From Nitrospiria bacterium (GTDB taxonomy: Bacteria; Nitrospirota; UBA9217), in NCBI GenBank assembly GCA_919901555.1, contig CAKKPG010000018.1, positions 1 through 64,000 on the forward strand: a DNA stretch of 64,000 bases, written 5' to 3'. Every line of letters begins with the position of its first letter. Position 1 is the first letter of the stretch. The notes below the pieces were generated by a model. That model was not told the origin of the DNA and ran no database searches. It saw only the letters and a list, made by a program, of their open reading frames with translations. The position numbers and the translations under genes are program-made. Of the stretch, positions 24,230-33,080 are shown piece by piece.

Positions 24230-24476
24230 AAACGGAAATTATCAAATAACAAGCTCCAAAGGCCGGCGTTCGGAAGTTGAACTTTAGATAGTTGATTCAT
24301 TCGTAAAAAGTTCTAAAAGCCGTCTTTGCGAGCGTAGCGAAGCAATCTCGTCGTTTGTAACTGTCTGAAAAAACGAGATTGCGGCGTCGCTCCGCTCCTC
24401 GCAATGACAGCACTCGGGACTTCTGACGAGACCATCATTTTTGAATTTATTTGAAATTTATCACGGGGGGACACAC
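24230..24476. other. Intergenic region after fabH
   Basis: No gene. Contains the palindromic repeat at 24321-24410 and an AT-rich stretch before the acyl-CoA dehydrogenase. No clear promoter. Confidence 0.4.
24321..24410. repeat. Palindromic intergenic repeat (GCGAGCGTAGCGAAGCAATC type)
   Basis: Left arm CGTCTTTGCGAGCGTAGCGA then AGCAATCTCG; right arm CGAGATTGCGGCGTCGCTCC then GCTCCTCGCAATGACAG. From memory, this type of intergenic repeat occurs in many bacterial genomes, with no settled function. Confidence 0.75.
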
Positions 24477-25634
24477 ATGTTTTACATGCTGACGGAAGAG
24501 CAACTCATGATACGCGATCTCGCCAGACAGATCGCCGTTGAAACGATCGTGCCGGTACGGGCCGAGTTGGACGAGCAGAACAAGTTCCCCTGGGACGTCA
24601 TGAAGGCGATGGCCCAGGCGGACCTGTTCGGCCTGTTCATCCCCGAGGAATACGGCGGTCTCGGGAAGAAAGGTTTCGAGCTCTGCATCGCGGTGGAAGA
24701 GCTTTCCAAGGCGTGCCTCGGCGTCTCCACGAGCTTTGCGGCGAACGCCCTCGGCACCTACCCCATCCTGCTCTATGGTTCCGATGAGCAGAAGAAGAAA
24801 TACCTCCCCGACATCGCCGCGGGCAAGCGGCTCGTTGCGTTCGGCCTGACCGAAGCAAACGCGGGGAGCGACGCCAGCGGCGTTCAGACCACGGCAAAGC
24901 TCGAAGGGAATGAATACGTGCTGAACGGCACCAAGCAGTGGATCACGAACGGCGGCGAAGCCGAGATCTACACCGTCATCGCCATCACCGACAAGTCCAA
25001 GGGCCCCCGCGGCGCCTCCGCCTTTGTCGTGGAAAAGGGCACGCCGGGCTTCACCTTCGGCAAGAAGGAAAATAAGATGGGTATTCGTGCGTCATCCACG
25101 ACGGAGCTTATCTTCAACAACTGCCGCATTCCCAAGGAAAACCTGATTGCCAAGCAGGGCATGGGCTTCATCATTGCCATGAAAACCCTCGACAGCTCGC
25201 GCACGGGCGTGGGCGCGCAGGGCGTCGGCGTGGCCCAGGGCGCCATTGACGAGGCGATCAAGTTCGCCAAGACCAGGGTCCAGTTCGGCCAGCCCATCAC
25301 CTCGTTCCAGGCCATCCAGCACATGCTCGCAGACATGCAGACCCAGACCGAGGCCGCGCGGGCGCTGGTCTATTCCGTGGCCCGGTATATCGACAGCGGC
25401 GCAAAGGACTATTCCCGCGCCTCCGCCATGGCAAAGCTCTTTGCCACCGATGTCGCCATGAAAGTGACCACCGACGCGGTGCAGGTCATGGGCGGCTCGG
25501 GCTACATGAAGGAATACCCCGTAGAGAAGATGATGCGCGACGCCAAGATCCTCCAGATCTACGAGGGCACCAACCAGATCCAGCGGAACGTCGTGGCCCA
25601 GGACATGATCAGGGAAGCGGCGCGGCAGAAGTAA
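24477..25634 (+). CDS. Acyl-CoA dehydrogenase, butyryl-/caffeyl-CoA reductase-like
   Basis: Flavoprotein interconverting acyl-CoA and 2-enoyl-CoA with Etf as redox partner. 385 residues from the ATG at 24477. FAD and substrate motifs FGLTEANAGSDASG and TNGGEAEIYTV are visible. The catalytic base is Glu363 in IYEGTNQIQR, the position used by short-chain and butyryl-type enzymes. It is followed by etfB and a ferredoxin-fused etfA, the gene order of Acetobacterium carCDE. Its place inside the fatty-acid cluster suggests it may reduce enoyl-ACP or enoyl-CoA rather than do beta-oxidation; this is inference. Confidence 0.88.
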   Translation: MFYMLTEEQLMIRDLARQIAVETIVPVRAELDEQNKFPWDVMKAMAQADLFGLFIPEEYGGLGKKGFELCIAVEELSKACLGVSTSFAANALGTYPILLYGSDEQKKKYLPDIAAGKRLVAFGLTEANAGSDASGVQTTAKLEGNEYVLNGTKQWITNGGEAEIYTVIAITDKSKGPRGASAFVVEKGTPGFTFGKKENKMGIRASSTTELIFNNCRIPKENLIAKQGMGFIIAMKTLDSSRTGVGAQGVGVAQGAIDEAIKFAKTRVQFGQPITSFQAIQHMLADMQTQTEAARALVYSVARYIDSGAKDYSRASAMAKLFATDVAMKVTTDAVQVMGGSGYMKEYPVEKMMRDAKILQIYEGTNQIQRNVVAQDMIREAARQK

Positions 25635-25642
25635 GACTGGTC

Positions 25643-25744
25643 CGGAGCCTGAAGAGTCTCAAGAGTCCGAAGAGTCTGATGAGTTTATGGAGTCAAACCT
25701 TTTTTAACTCTTCAGACCCTTAAACTCGCAAGATCCATCAGACA
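25643..25744. repeat. Word-palindrome module (GAAGAGTCT)
   Basis: GAAGAGTCTCAAGAGTCCGA then AGAGTCTGATGAG on the left, AACTCTTCAGACCC and AACTCGCAAGATCC on the right. Same word type as 2553-2627. Lies between the acyl-CoA dehydrogenase and etfB. Confidence 0.65.
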
Positions 25745-25764
25745 CAATTTTCGGAGAACATCGC

Positions 25765-26550
25765 ATGAACATCATTGTTCTGGTAAAACAGGTCCCGGAC
25801 ACGTCGGAGGTCAAGATCAACCGGGAGACGAACACGCTCATCCGCGACGGCGTCCCGAGCATCATCAACCCCTACGACAGGTATGCCATCGAGGAGGCTC
25901 TCCGTCTCCGCGAACAGCACGGCGGCAAGGTCACCGCCGTGACCATGGGCCCGCCCCAGGCAGCCGATGCGCTCAAGGAAGCCGTCTCCCTGGGCGTGGA
26001 CGACGTGGTGCTCCTGTCCGACCGCGCATTCGCCGGAGCTGACACCTGGGCGACCTCGTACGTCCTGGCGAAGGGGATCAAAAAGATCGGGGATTTCGAC
26101 CTCGTCATCGCAGGCAAGCAGGCCATCGACGGCGACACCGCTCAGGTGGGGCCCGAGACGGCGGACATGCTCGGCATCCCCTTCGTCGCTTATATCAGGA
26201 AGATCGAGCACGTCGACGGCAAAAAGATGGTGGCCGAACGGCTGATGGATGAGGGCTACGACGTTGTTGAGACGTCCCTCCCCGCTCTCATTACCGTGGT
26301 GAAAGAGATCAACCAGCCGCGCCTGCCGTCCCTCAAAGGAAAGATGAAGGCCAAGGGCCTCAAGGTCGCGTCCTTGACGGCGAAGGACATCGGCGCCGAG
26401 GAAAACCAGTGCGGCCTCAAGGGATCGCCCACGAAGGTCGTGAGGATTTTTCCCCCCGCACCGCGGGGACAGCGTGAGATGCTCAAGGGGCCCATCGAGG
26501 AGCAGGTCGGCGCCGTGGCGAGGAAGCTGAAAGAGCAGTCGCTGATATAA
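25765..26550 (+). CDS. etfB: Electron transfer flavoprotein beta subunit
   Basis: 261 residues. Binds AMP or, in bifurcating Etfs, FAD, and forms the heterodimer with EtfA. Typical start MNIIVLVKQVPDTSEVKIN. DRAFAGADTWATSYVLAKGI and AGKQAIDGDTAQVGPETADM are the nucleotide-binding signatures. The first resembles the region of NADH-dependent bifurcating EtfB proteins. It sits between the acyl-CoA dehydrogenase and etfA. Confidence 0.92.
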   Translation: MNIIVLVKQVPDTSEVKINRETNTLIRDGVPSIINPYDRYAIEEALRLREQHGGKVTAVTMGPPQAADALKEAVSLGVDDVVLLSDRAFAGADTWATSYVLAKGIKKIGDFDLVIAGKQAIDGDTAQVGPETADMLGIPFVAYIRKIEHVDGKKMVAERLMDEGYDVVETSLPALITVVKEINQPRLPSLKGKMKAKGLKVASLTAKDIGAEENQCGLKGSPTKVVRIFPPAPRGQREMLKGPIEEQVGAVARKLKEQSLI

Positions 26551-26553
26551 TCA

Positions 26554-26663
26554 CGACATTCTTCGAATGTCGAATTGAAAATTGAAGATTGGAAATTGAA
26601 AATTTCAAATCTGAACACCGACATTTTCCAATTTCCAATTTACACTTTCCAATTTGCAATTGG
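26554..26663. repeat. Word-palindrome module (GGAAATTGAAAATT) between etfB and etfA
   Basis: Starts with a perfect small hairpin (CGACATTC-TTC-GAATGTCG). The left arm has GAAAATTGAAGATTGG and the right arm TTTCCAATTTCCAATT then TTTCCAATTTGC. Confidence 0.7.
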
Positions 26664-26679
26664 TTCTAAGGAGTAACCC

Positions 26680-27870
26680 GTGAGCGTACGAGTCATATCG
26701 GATACCTGCACAGGCTGTGAGACATGCGTGCCCGCCTGCCCCTTCGGCGCCATCGAGATGCGCGACGGCAAGGCGTTCATCACCGAGAACTGCACCCTGT
26801 GCGGCGCCTGCGTGGAGGTCTGCGAGTTCAAGGCCATCGAGCGGACGGAGGAGGCAGCAGCGCCCGTGGCGGACCTCTCGGCATACAAGGGCGTCTGGGT
26901 CTTCGCCGAACAGCACAAGGGCGGCATATCGAGCGTGACCCTTGAGCTTTTGGGCGAAGGCCGGAAGCTCGCGGACAAGAAAAAAACAAAGCTCTCGGCC
27001 GTTTTCATCGGCCACGGGATCAATGGCAAGGCAAAGGAGCTTATCGCCCATGGCGCCGACATCGTGTACGTTGCCGACGATCCCGCGCTCAGGGATTTCA
27101 ACGACGACGCCTACGCGGCCGTCCTGACCACCCTCGCGAAGCTCCATAAGCCGGAGATCATCCTTGCCGGCGCGACCGCCATCGGCCGCTCGTTCATCCC
27201 CAAGGTCGCGGCCAATCTCTGCACCGGCCTCACCGCGGATTGTACGGTGCTCGACATCGACCCTGAAACAGGCCACCTCCACCAGACCCGTCCCGCCTTC
27301 GGCGGGAACATCATGGCCACCATTGTCACACCCAACCACCGGCCCCAGATGGCTACCGTCAGGCATAAGGTGATGAAAAAGGCCGACCGCGATGACGCCC
27401 GCAAAGGCGACATCATCGACGTGAAGTTCACCGCCTCCGGCGACGTCCGCACGAAGGTGCTCAAGACCGTTGAGGAAGTGAGCGAGACCGTGAACATCAG
27501 CGAGGCCGACATCATCGTGGCAGGCGGACGGGGCATGGCAAGCCAAAAGAACTTCCAGATGCTGGAGGAACTGGCGAAGGTGCTCGGTGGCGCCGTGGGC
27601 GCGACGAGGGGCGCCGTTGACGAGGGATGGGTCCCCTACTCGCACCAGGTAGGCCAGACGGGCAAGACCGTCTGCCCCAAGCTCTACATCGCTGCCGGCA
27701 TCTCCGGCGCCATCCAGCACCTGGCGGGCATGCAGTCTTCGGACGTGATCATCGCCATCAACAAGGATCCCGACGCGCCCATCTTCAGCGTGGCGACCTA
27801 CGGGATCGTGGGCGACGTCAACGAGGTCCTTCCGATCATGATCAAGAAGTTCAAGGAAATGCGGGGATAA
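26680..27870 (+). CDS. etfA: Electron transfer flavoprotein alpha subunit with N-terminal ferredoxin domain
   Basis: 396 residues, GTG start with AAGGAG upstream. The first 60 residues form a two-cluster ferredoxin (Cys10/13/16/20 and Cys38/41/44/48). The EtfA domains follow. The C-terminal FAD domain has [25 protein letters not shown] and [16 protein letters not shown]. The ferredoxin fusion is found in CarE and LctC of Acetobacterium, where the Etf bifurcates electrons between a high-potential acceptor and ferredoxin. Together with the adjacent ACAD and EtfB, a bifurcating complex is likely. Confidence 0.92.
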   Translation: MSVRVISDTCTGCETCVPACPFGAIEMRDGKAFITENCTLCGACVEVCEFKAIERTEEAAAPVADLSAYKGVWVFAEQHKGGISSVTLELLGEGRKLADKKKTKLSAVFIGHGINGKAKELIAHGADIVYVADDPALRDFNDDAYAAVLTTLAKLHKPEIILAGATAIGRSFIPKVAANLCTGLTADCTVLDIDPETGHLHQTRPAFGGNIMATIVTPNHRPQMATVRHKVMKKADRDDARKGDIIDVKFTASGDVRTKVLKTVEEVSETVNISEADIIVAGGRGMASQKNFQMLEELAKVLGGAVGATRGAVDEGWVPYSHQVGQTGKTVCPKLYIAAGISGAIQHLAGMQSSDVIIAINKDPDAPIFSVATYGIVGDVNEVLPIMIKKFKEMRG

Positions 27871-27873
27871 AAT

Positions 27874-27903
27874 CAGTAGTCAGCATGCAGTAGACAGCAT
27901 ACA
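27874..27903. repeat. Single arm of AGTAGACAG words
   Basis: CAGTAGTCAGCATGCAGTAG followed by ACAGCATAC. Same word as the full module at 31968-32064. No right arm before fabD. Confidence 0.45.
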
Positions 27904-27921
27904 CGGATAAGGACCTCATCA

Positions 27922-28854
27922 ATGAAAATCGCCTTCATCTTCCCCGGCCAGGGCTCCCAGTACGTGGGAATGGCCAAAGAGTTCATCGAAAATTTCGAAG
28001 AGTCCCGTGAGGTGTTCACTGCCGCGAGCTCCGTGCTCGGGTACGACCTCGCGCAGCTCTGCCTGCACGGCCCTGCGGAAAAACTGAACCTCACGGAAAA
28101 CACGCAGCCCGCCATCCTGGCGGCAAGCATCGCCGCGCTGCGTCCCCTTGAGCGAAGAGGCCTGACAGCAGGCGCCGCAGCGGGCCACAGTCTCGGTGAG
28201 TACACGGCGATCACCGCGGCGGGCGGGTTCGAGCTCAAAGACGCGATCGCTCTCGTGCGGAAGCGCGGCAGGTATATGCAGGAAGCCGTGCCCGAAGGCG
28301 CGGGGCTTATGGCCGCCATCCTCGGCATGGAGCGGCAGGATGTAGAAAAAACTTGCCATGAAGCCGCCAAAAATGGTATAGTTGCCCCTGCCAATTACAA
28401 CTCCCCCGGCCAGATCGTGATCGCCGGTGAGAAAAAAGCAGTAGAAAAGGCCATGGAGCTCGCCAGGGCCGCAGGCGCAAAGAAAGTCGTGCCGCTCGCC
28501 GTGAGCGTTCCATCACACTGTGCTATGATGGGACAGGCGGGCGAGAGATTGGCAAAAGAACTGGAAAAGATAACCATCAGGGACCTTCGGATCCCCATCG
28601 TGAACAACGCTGAGGCGAAGTTCCTGCGGTCCCCGGGGGAACTCAGGTCGTCTCTCGTCAAACAGATCAGTTCCCCCCTCTTCTGGGAAGACTCGATCAA
28701 CGCTATGGCGGCCGAGGGGTTCGACACCTTCATAGAGATCGGGCCCGGCAAGGTGCTTTCGGGCCTCGTCAAGCGGATCGCAAAGAACGCAAAAGTGCTG
28801 AGCGTGGAAGACGTCAAGAGCATGAACGACACGCTCAGCAGCATAGGCTGCTGA
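27922..28854 (+). CDS. fabD: Malonyl-CoA:ACP transacylase
   Basis: Loads malonyl groups onto ACP. 310 residues. Start FIFPGQGSQ is typical, the catalytic Ser90 lies in GHSLGEY, and PSHCAMM contains the catalytic His region. fabG follows after 14 bases. Confidence 0.96.
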   Translation: MKIAFIFPGQGSQYVGMAKEFIENFEESREVFTAASSVLGYDLAQLCLHGPAEKLNLTENTQPAILAASIAALRPLERRGLTAGAAAGHSLGEYTAITAAGGFELKDAIALVRKRGRYMQEAVPEGAGLMAAILGMERQDVEKTCHEAAKNGIVAPANYNSPGQIVIAGEKKAVEKAMELARAAGAKKVVPLAVSVPSHCAMMGQAGERLAKELEKITIRDLRIPIVNNAEAKFLRSPGELRSSLVKQISSPLFWEDSINAMAAEGFDTFIEIGPGKVLSGLVKRIAKNAKVLSVEDVKSMNDTLSSIGC

Positions 28855-28868
28855 AGAGGAGTTCTTAG

Positions 28869-29609
28869 ATGAGTTTATCCGGTAAAATCGCATTGGTCAC
28901 CGGCGCTGCGCAGGGCATCGGCAGGGACATCGCCCTCGGGCTCGCCGTTGACGGCGCGGACCTCGCCATCTGCGACGTGAACCTCGAAGCCGCCCAGAAA
29001 ACCGCCGCCGATATCCAGGCCAAGGGGAAAAAGGCCATGGCGCTCAAGGCCAACGTCGCTTCGTCCGCCGACGTAACGGCCATGATCGACCAGGTAGCGG
29101 AAAAATTCGGCAAGATCGACATTCTGGTGAACAACGCCGGCATTACGCGCGACGGGCTCATCATCCGGATGAAGGAAGAGGACTGGGACCTGGTGCTCAG
29201 CATCAACCTTAAGGGCGCCTTCAACTGCACCAAGGCCGCGCTCAAATACATGACCAAACAGCGGACCGGCACCATCATCAACATCGCCTCCATCGTGGGC
29301 GCCATGGGCAACGCGGGCCAGGCGAACTACGTGGCGTCCAAGGCCGGGCTCATCGGTCTCACCAAGACGATCGCGCGGGAATACGCGAACCGCAACATCA
29401 CGGCGAATGCCGTGGCGCCGGGCTTCATCGATACCGCCATGACCCAGGCACTGTCGGAGAACGTGCGTGCGGAATTGACCAAACAGATCCCCCTAGGAAG
29501 GCTCGGCACTTCCGAAGACGTGGCGAACGCCGTCCGGTTCCTGGCCTCGCCGTCGGCCGCGTACATCACGGGCCAGGTGATCCATGTGAACGGCGGCATG
29601 TACATGTAA
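28869..29609 (+). CDS. fabG: 3-oxoacyl-ACP reductase
   Basis: NADPH-dependent beta-ketoacyl-ACP reductase of the short-chain dehydrogenase family. 246 residues. Cofactor motif [17 protein letters not shown], and catalytic Ser141, Tyr154 and Lys158 (YVASK). The C terminus [14 protein letters not shown] is the classic FabG ending. Confidence 0.96.
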   Translation: MSLSGKIALVTGAAQGIGRDIALGLAVDGADLAICDVNLEAAQKTAADIQAKGKKAMALKANVASSADVTAMIDQVAEKFGKIDILVNNAGITRDGLIIRMKEEDWDLVLSINLKGAFNCTKAALKYMTKQRTGTIINIASIVGAMGNAGQANYVASKAGLIGLTKTIAREYANRNITANAVAPGFIDTAMTQALSENVRAELTKQIPLGRLGTSEDVANAVRFLASPSAAYITGQVIHVNGGMYM

Positions 29610-29674
29610 GATCCACGGATATCGAACACCGTATAACTCAGCTTCAGGAAGAACATAAAAACAGGAGGGAAACA

Positions 29675-29911
29675 ATGGCAGATGTGGAAGGAAAGGTAAA
29701 AAAAATCATTTCTGAGCAGCTCGGCGTACCCGAGGGCGATGTGAAGCCCGAGGCATCGTTCGTCAACGATCTCGGCGCGGATTCACTGGACACCGTGGAG
29801 CTCGTCATGGCGCTGGAAGAGGAATTCGGCGTAGAAATCCCCGATGAGGACGCTGAGAAGATCGCCACGGTTCAGAACGCCATTGATTACATCAAGGCGA
29901 AGTCCAAGTAA
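29675..29911 (+). CDS. acpP: Acyl carrier protein
   Basis: 78 residues, acidic. The phosphopantetheine is attached to Ser37 in [16 protein letters not shown] precedes the ATG. A strong hairpin downstream (29965-30024) could raise acpP transcript levels relative to fabF. Confidence 0.97.
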   Translation: MADVEGKVKKIISEQLGVPEGDVKPEASFVNDLGADSLDTVELVMALEEEFGVEIPDEDAEKIATVQNAIDYIKAKSK

Positions 29912-29964
29912 CGCAACACGGTCAAGCAGCATCGTTTAGTTCGTCCGGTTTCGTTCCAGTGAAA

Positions 29965-30028
29965 TTCCGAAAGCCAGAAGACCCTGCTGAGCTCCAGCGT
30001 GAGCGGGTCTTTTGGCTTTTTCGGATTT
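29965..30028 (+). terminator. Hairpin between acpP and fabF, probable attenuating terminator
   Basis: Left arm TCCGAAAGCCAGAAGACCC (29965-29983) pairs along most of its length with GGGTCTTTTGGCTTTTTCGGA (30005-30024). TTTTA follows. The fabF ribosome site begins only 10 bases later. Confidence 0.65.
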
Positions 30029-30050
30029 TATATGCAGGAGGTATCTTCGT

Positions 30051-31292
30051 TTGAAGAGAAGAGTCGTTGTCACCGGCGTCGGCATGGTCACACCCGTCGG
30101 GCTCGATACGGAAAAAACCTGGGAAGGGCTGATCAATGGGAAATCAGGCATCGGCCCCATTACGCAGTTCGACGACAAGGAGATGCCCACCCAGATCGCG
30201 GGCGAGGTGAAGGGCTTTGATCCTGCGGCGTACATCGAGCCCAAAGAGATCAAGAAGATGGACCGCTTCATCCACCTGGCGATTGCGGCCGGCCAGATGG
30301 CCATGGACGATTCCGGCCTCAAGATCACACCGGAGAACGCCGAGCGGGTGGGCGTCGTGGTCAGCGCCGGCATGGGCGGCCTGCCGGCCATCGAACGATA
30401 CCACAAAGCGTACCTCGAAAAGGGGTACCGTAAAATATCGCCGTTCTTCATCCCCATGCTCATCATCAACGAGGCAGCGGGGAATATTTCGATGCGCTTT
30501 GGCGCCAAGGGCCCCAACATCTGCGTGGTTACGGCCTGCGCCACGGGCACCCATTCCATCGGCGACGCTTTCAAGTGGATCCAGCGCGGCGATGCCGACG
30601 CCATGATCGCCGGCGGCACCGAATCGTGCATTTGCGTGACCGGCGTAGGCGGATTCAACGCCATGAAAGCCCTCTCCACCAGGAACAGCGAGCCCGAGCG
30701 CGCGAGCCGTCCCTTCGACGCGGAGCGCGACGGGTTCGTCATGGGCGAAGGGTCCGGAATCGTTATTCTTGAGGAGTTGGAGTTTGCCAGGAAGCGCGGC
30801 GCCCGGATCTACGCCGAGGTGATCGGCTACGGCGCTTCAGGCGACGCCTATCATATCACGTCGCCAGCGCCGAGCGGCGAAGGCGCCGCCCGGTGCATGG
30901 CCATGGCCGTCAAGGACGCGGGGATCGCGCCGACGGAGCTGGGCTACATCAACGCCCACGGCACTTCGACCAAGTATGGAGACGAACTCGAGTCCATTGC
31001 GATCAAGACCGTGTTCGGCGACCACGCCTACAAGGTCCCGGTCAGCTCGACAAAGTCCATGACCGGACATCTCCTCGGCGCAGCAGGCGGCGTGGAGGCG
31101 GTCGTCTCGATCCTGGCCCTGGACCGCGGCATCCTGCCGCCGACCATCAACCTGGAGAACCCCGATCCGGAATGTGACCTGGATTATATTCCGAACAAGG
31201 CCAGAAAAGCCCAGGTCGAGGTGGCCATGTCGAACTCCTTCGGGTTCGGCGGCACGAACGCCTGTCTGATTTTCAAGAAATACCGGAAGTAA
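30051..31292 (+). CDS. fabF: 3-oxoacyl-ACP synthase II
   Basis: Chain-elongating condensing enzyme. The start is taken as TTG at 30051, with GCAGGAGG 9 bases upstream and the usual [16 protein letters not shown] beginning. This gives 413 residues, the normal length; the open frame extends upstream without a ribosome site. Catalytic Cys163 (TACATGTHS) and the two histidines in INAHGTST and [11 protein letters not shown] are present. rnc follows one base after the stop. Confidence 0.95.
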   Translation: MKRRVVVTGVGMVTPVGLDTEKTWEGLINGKSGIGPITQFDDKEMPTQIAGEVKGFDPAAYIEPKEIKKMDRFIHLAIAAGQMAMDDSGLKITPENAERVGVVVSAGMGGLPAIERYHKAYLEKGYRKISPFFIPMLIINEAAGNISMRFGAKGPNICVVTACATGTHSIGDAFKWIQRGDADAMIAGGTESCICVTGVGGFNAMKALSTRNSEPERASRPFDAERDGFVMGEGSGIVILEELEFARKRGARIYAEVIGYGASGDAYHITSPAPSGEGAARCMAMAVKDAGIAPTELGYINAHGTSTKYGDELESIAIKTVFGDHAYKVPVSSTKSMTGHLLGAAGGVEAVVSILALDRGILPPTINLENPDPECDLDYIPNKARKAQVEVAMSNSFGFGGTNACLIFKKYRK

Positions 31293-31293
31293 T

Positions 31294-31980
31294 ATGCGTT
31301 CCCTCTCGGAAATCCAGGAGCGCATCGGCTGTACGTACAGGGACCCGGAGCTCCTGGAACGCGCCCTGACCCACAAATCATACGCGAACGAAAACAGGCT
31401 CCCCTACCATAACGAGCGGATGGAGTTCCTGGGCGATGCCGTCCTCAATCTGGCCGTAAGCGAACATCTTATGAAGACCTGCCCGGACTCGACAGAGGGA
31501 GATCTGTCGAGGCTCCGGGCCGCCATGGTGAGCGAACCGGCCCTCGCGGCGATCGCACGGGAGATCGGCCTCGGCGAATATATCCTGCTCGGAAAGGGCG
31601 AGGAACAGACCGGCGGCAGGGACAAGGGCTCCCTCCTCGCGGACTGCCTCGAAGCGGTCATTGCCTCCGTATATCTTGACGCCGGGCAGCAGCAGGCAAA
31701 CGCGTTTATTCTTCGGTTTTTCGAGGACCTGATAAAAAAGACCTGCGCCGCCGGCGGGATATTCGATTACAAGACGGAGCTCCAGGAACTCTGCCAGGAG
31801 CGGCTCAAGACCCTGCCGGAGTACCGCGTGTCGTCCGAAACGGGGCCCGACCATCAGAAGCAGTTCGAAGTGGAGCTCTCGATCAAGGGAACGTTTTACG
31901 GCCGCGGCATCGGCAGGAGCAAGAAGGAAGCGGAGCAGCGCGCGGCAAAAGAAGCTATGGAGAAGCTCAGTATGCAGTAG
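31294..31980 (+). CDS. rnc: Ribonuclease III
   Basis: Double-strand RNA endonuclease for rRNA and mRNA processing. 228 residues. The signature NERMEFLGDAVLNL holds the catalytic acidic residues. The C-terminal double-strand RNA-binding domain ends in KKEAEQRAAKEAMEKL. The last residues (Ser-Met-Gln) and the stop TAG are encoded by the beginning of a repeat module. Confidence 0.96.
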   Translation: MRSLSEIQERIGCTYRDPELLERALTHKSYANENRLPYHNERMEFLGDAVLNLAVSEHLMKTCPDSTEGDLSRLRAAMVSEPALAAIAREIGLGEYILLGKGEEQTGGRDKGSLLADCLEAVIASVYLDAGQQQANAFILRFFEDLIKKTCAAGGIFDYKTELQELCQERLKTLPEYRVSSETGPDHQKQFEVELSIKGTFYGRGIGRSKKEAEQRAAKEAMEKLSMQ

Positions 31981-32064
31981 ACAGTAGGCAGCATACAGGG
32001 GAATGAACATGGTTGTATATTTTTTCTCTTTCCCTGCCTACTACCTACTATTTACTGTCTACTG
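31968..32064. repeat. Word-palindrome module (CAGTAGACAGTAGGCAG)
   Basis: AGTATGCAGTAGACAGTAGG then CAGCATACAGG on the left; CCTGCCTACTACCTACTATT then TACTGTCTACTG on the right. It carries the rnc stop at one edge and ends 5 bases before the next ATG, so it occupies the ribosome-site position of the radical SAM gene. Confidence 0.75.
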
Positions 32065-32069
32065 AATTT

Positions 32070-33062
32070 ATGATAGTCCCCTTCTTCATCCCCCATGCAG
32101 GCTGCCCGCACCAGTGTGTATTCTGCAACCAGAAGAATATCACCGGCCAAAGCAGACCCCCTGACCTATCGTCCATCCCGCATACTATCACCAAGTATCT
32201 CAAGACGGGCGCAAAAAACGAACCGGCCCACATCGCCTTCTACGGCGGAAGCTTCACTGCCCTGCCGCAAGAGACCCAGAAGGCCTATCTCGAAGCAGCC
32301 CGGCCGTTCATCCGGTCGGGACAGGTGAACGATGTCCGCCTTTCCACAAGGCCGGACTGCATAACGGAAGAGATCCTTTCCCTTCTCGGAGAATACCATG
32401 TGCATACGGTGGAACTGGGCGTTCAGTCCATGGACGACCGCGTGCTCACCCTGTCAGGCCGGGGACATCGGGCTGCAGATACCGTTCATGCCGTGATGCT
32501 GCTCAAGGAAAATGCATTCTCCATCGGCCTCCAGCTCATGCCCGGTCTGCCGGGAGATTCTGCCGGAATTTTTCAGGAGACCGTGAACAAGGTCATTGAA
32601 CTCAAGCCGGACTTCGTGCGGCTCTATCCCACCCTGGTAATCCAGGGAACGCCCCTGGAACAGATGTACAGCACCGGCAGATATACCCCCCTCTCCCTCG
32701 ATGAGGCAGTCGCTCTCTGCCGTACTGCCCTCGTGAGGTTCGATGAGGCGGGGATTCCGGTGATGAGAATAGGGCTCCAGCCCACTGAGGAACTGGAAAG
32801 GCCCGGCGCCGTCATTGCGGGCCCCTATCATCCCGCCTTCGGACAGCTCGTCGAGTCTTCAATTTTTCTGGATAAGATGCGGGCGGTCTTGATGAAAGGA
32901 AAACCCGGGAATGATATGGCGACCTTGTACGTCAATGCTTCGGACATCTCTTCCGCGACCGGACAGAAACGCTCAAACGTGACTATCTTGAAAAAAGAAT
33001 TCGGCCTTCGGTCCATCCGCATCCGGTCCCGCCCCGATGTTCCCCGAGGAGCTGTACGGTGA
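32070..33062 (+). CDS. Radical SAM protein, Elp3-like family
   Basis: 330 residues. The radical SAM cluster motif is at the extreme N terminus (HAGCPHQCVFCNQ, CxxxCxxC). FYGGSFTALP, a second glycine-rich SAM motif, and QLMPGLPGD with RLYPTLVIQGTPLEQMY are typical of the Elp3/coproporphyrinogen-oxidase-like superfamily. Similar genes follow rnc in other genomes. No HAT domain is present. The substrate is unknown. The ATG at 32070 has no Shine-Dalgarno because a repeat arm directly precedes it. Confidence 0.8.
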   Translation: MIVPFFIPHAGCPHQCVFCNQKNITGQSRPPDLSSIPHTITKYLKTGAKNEPAHIAFYGGSFTALPQETQKAYLEAARPFIRSGQVNDVRLSTRPDCITEEILSLLGEYHVHTVELGVQSMDDRVLTLSGRGHRAADTVHAVMLLKENAFSIGLQLMPGLPGDSAGIFQETVNKVIELKPDFVRLYPTLVIQGTPLEQMYSTGRYTPLSLDEAVALCRTALVRFDEAGIPVMRIGLQPTEELERPGAVIAGPYHPAFGQLVESSIFLDKMRAVLMKGKPGNDMATLYVNASDISSATGQKRSNVTILKKEFGLRSIRIRSRPDVPRGAVR

Positions 33063-33080
33063 ACGGGCCCCTTCGGATGC

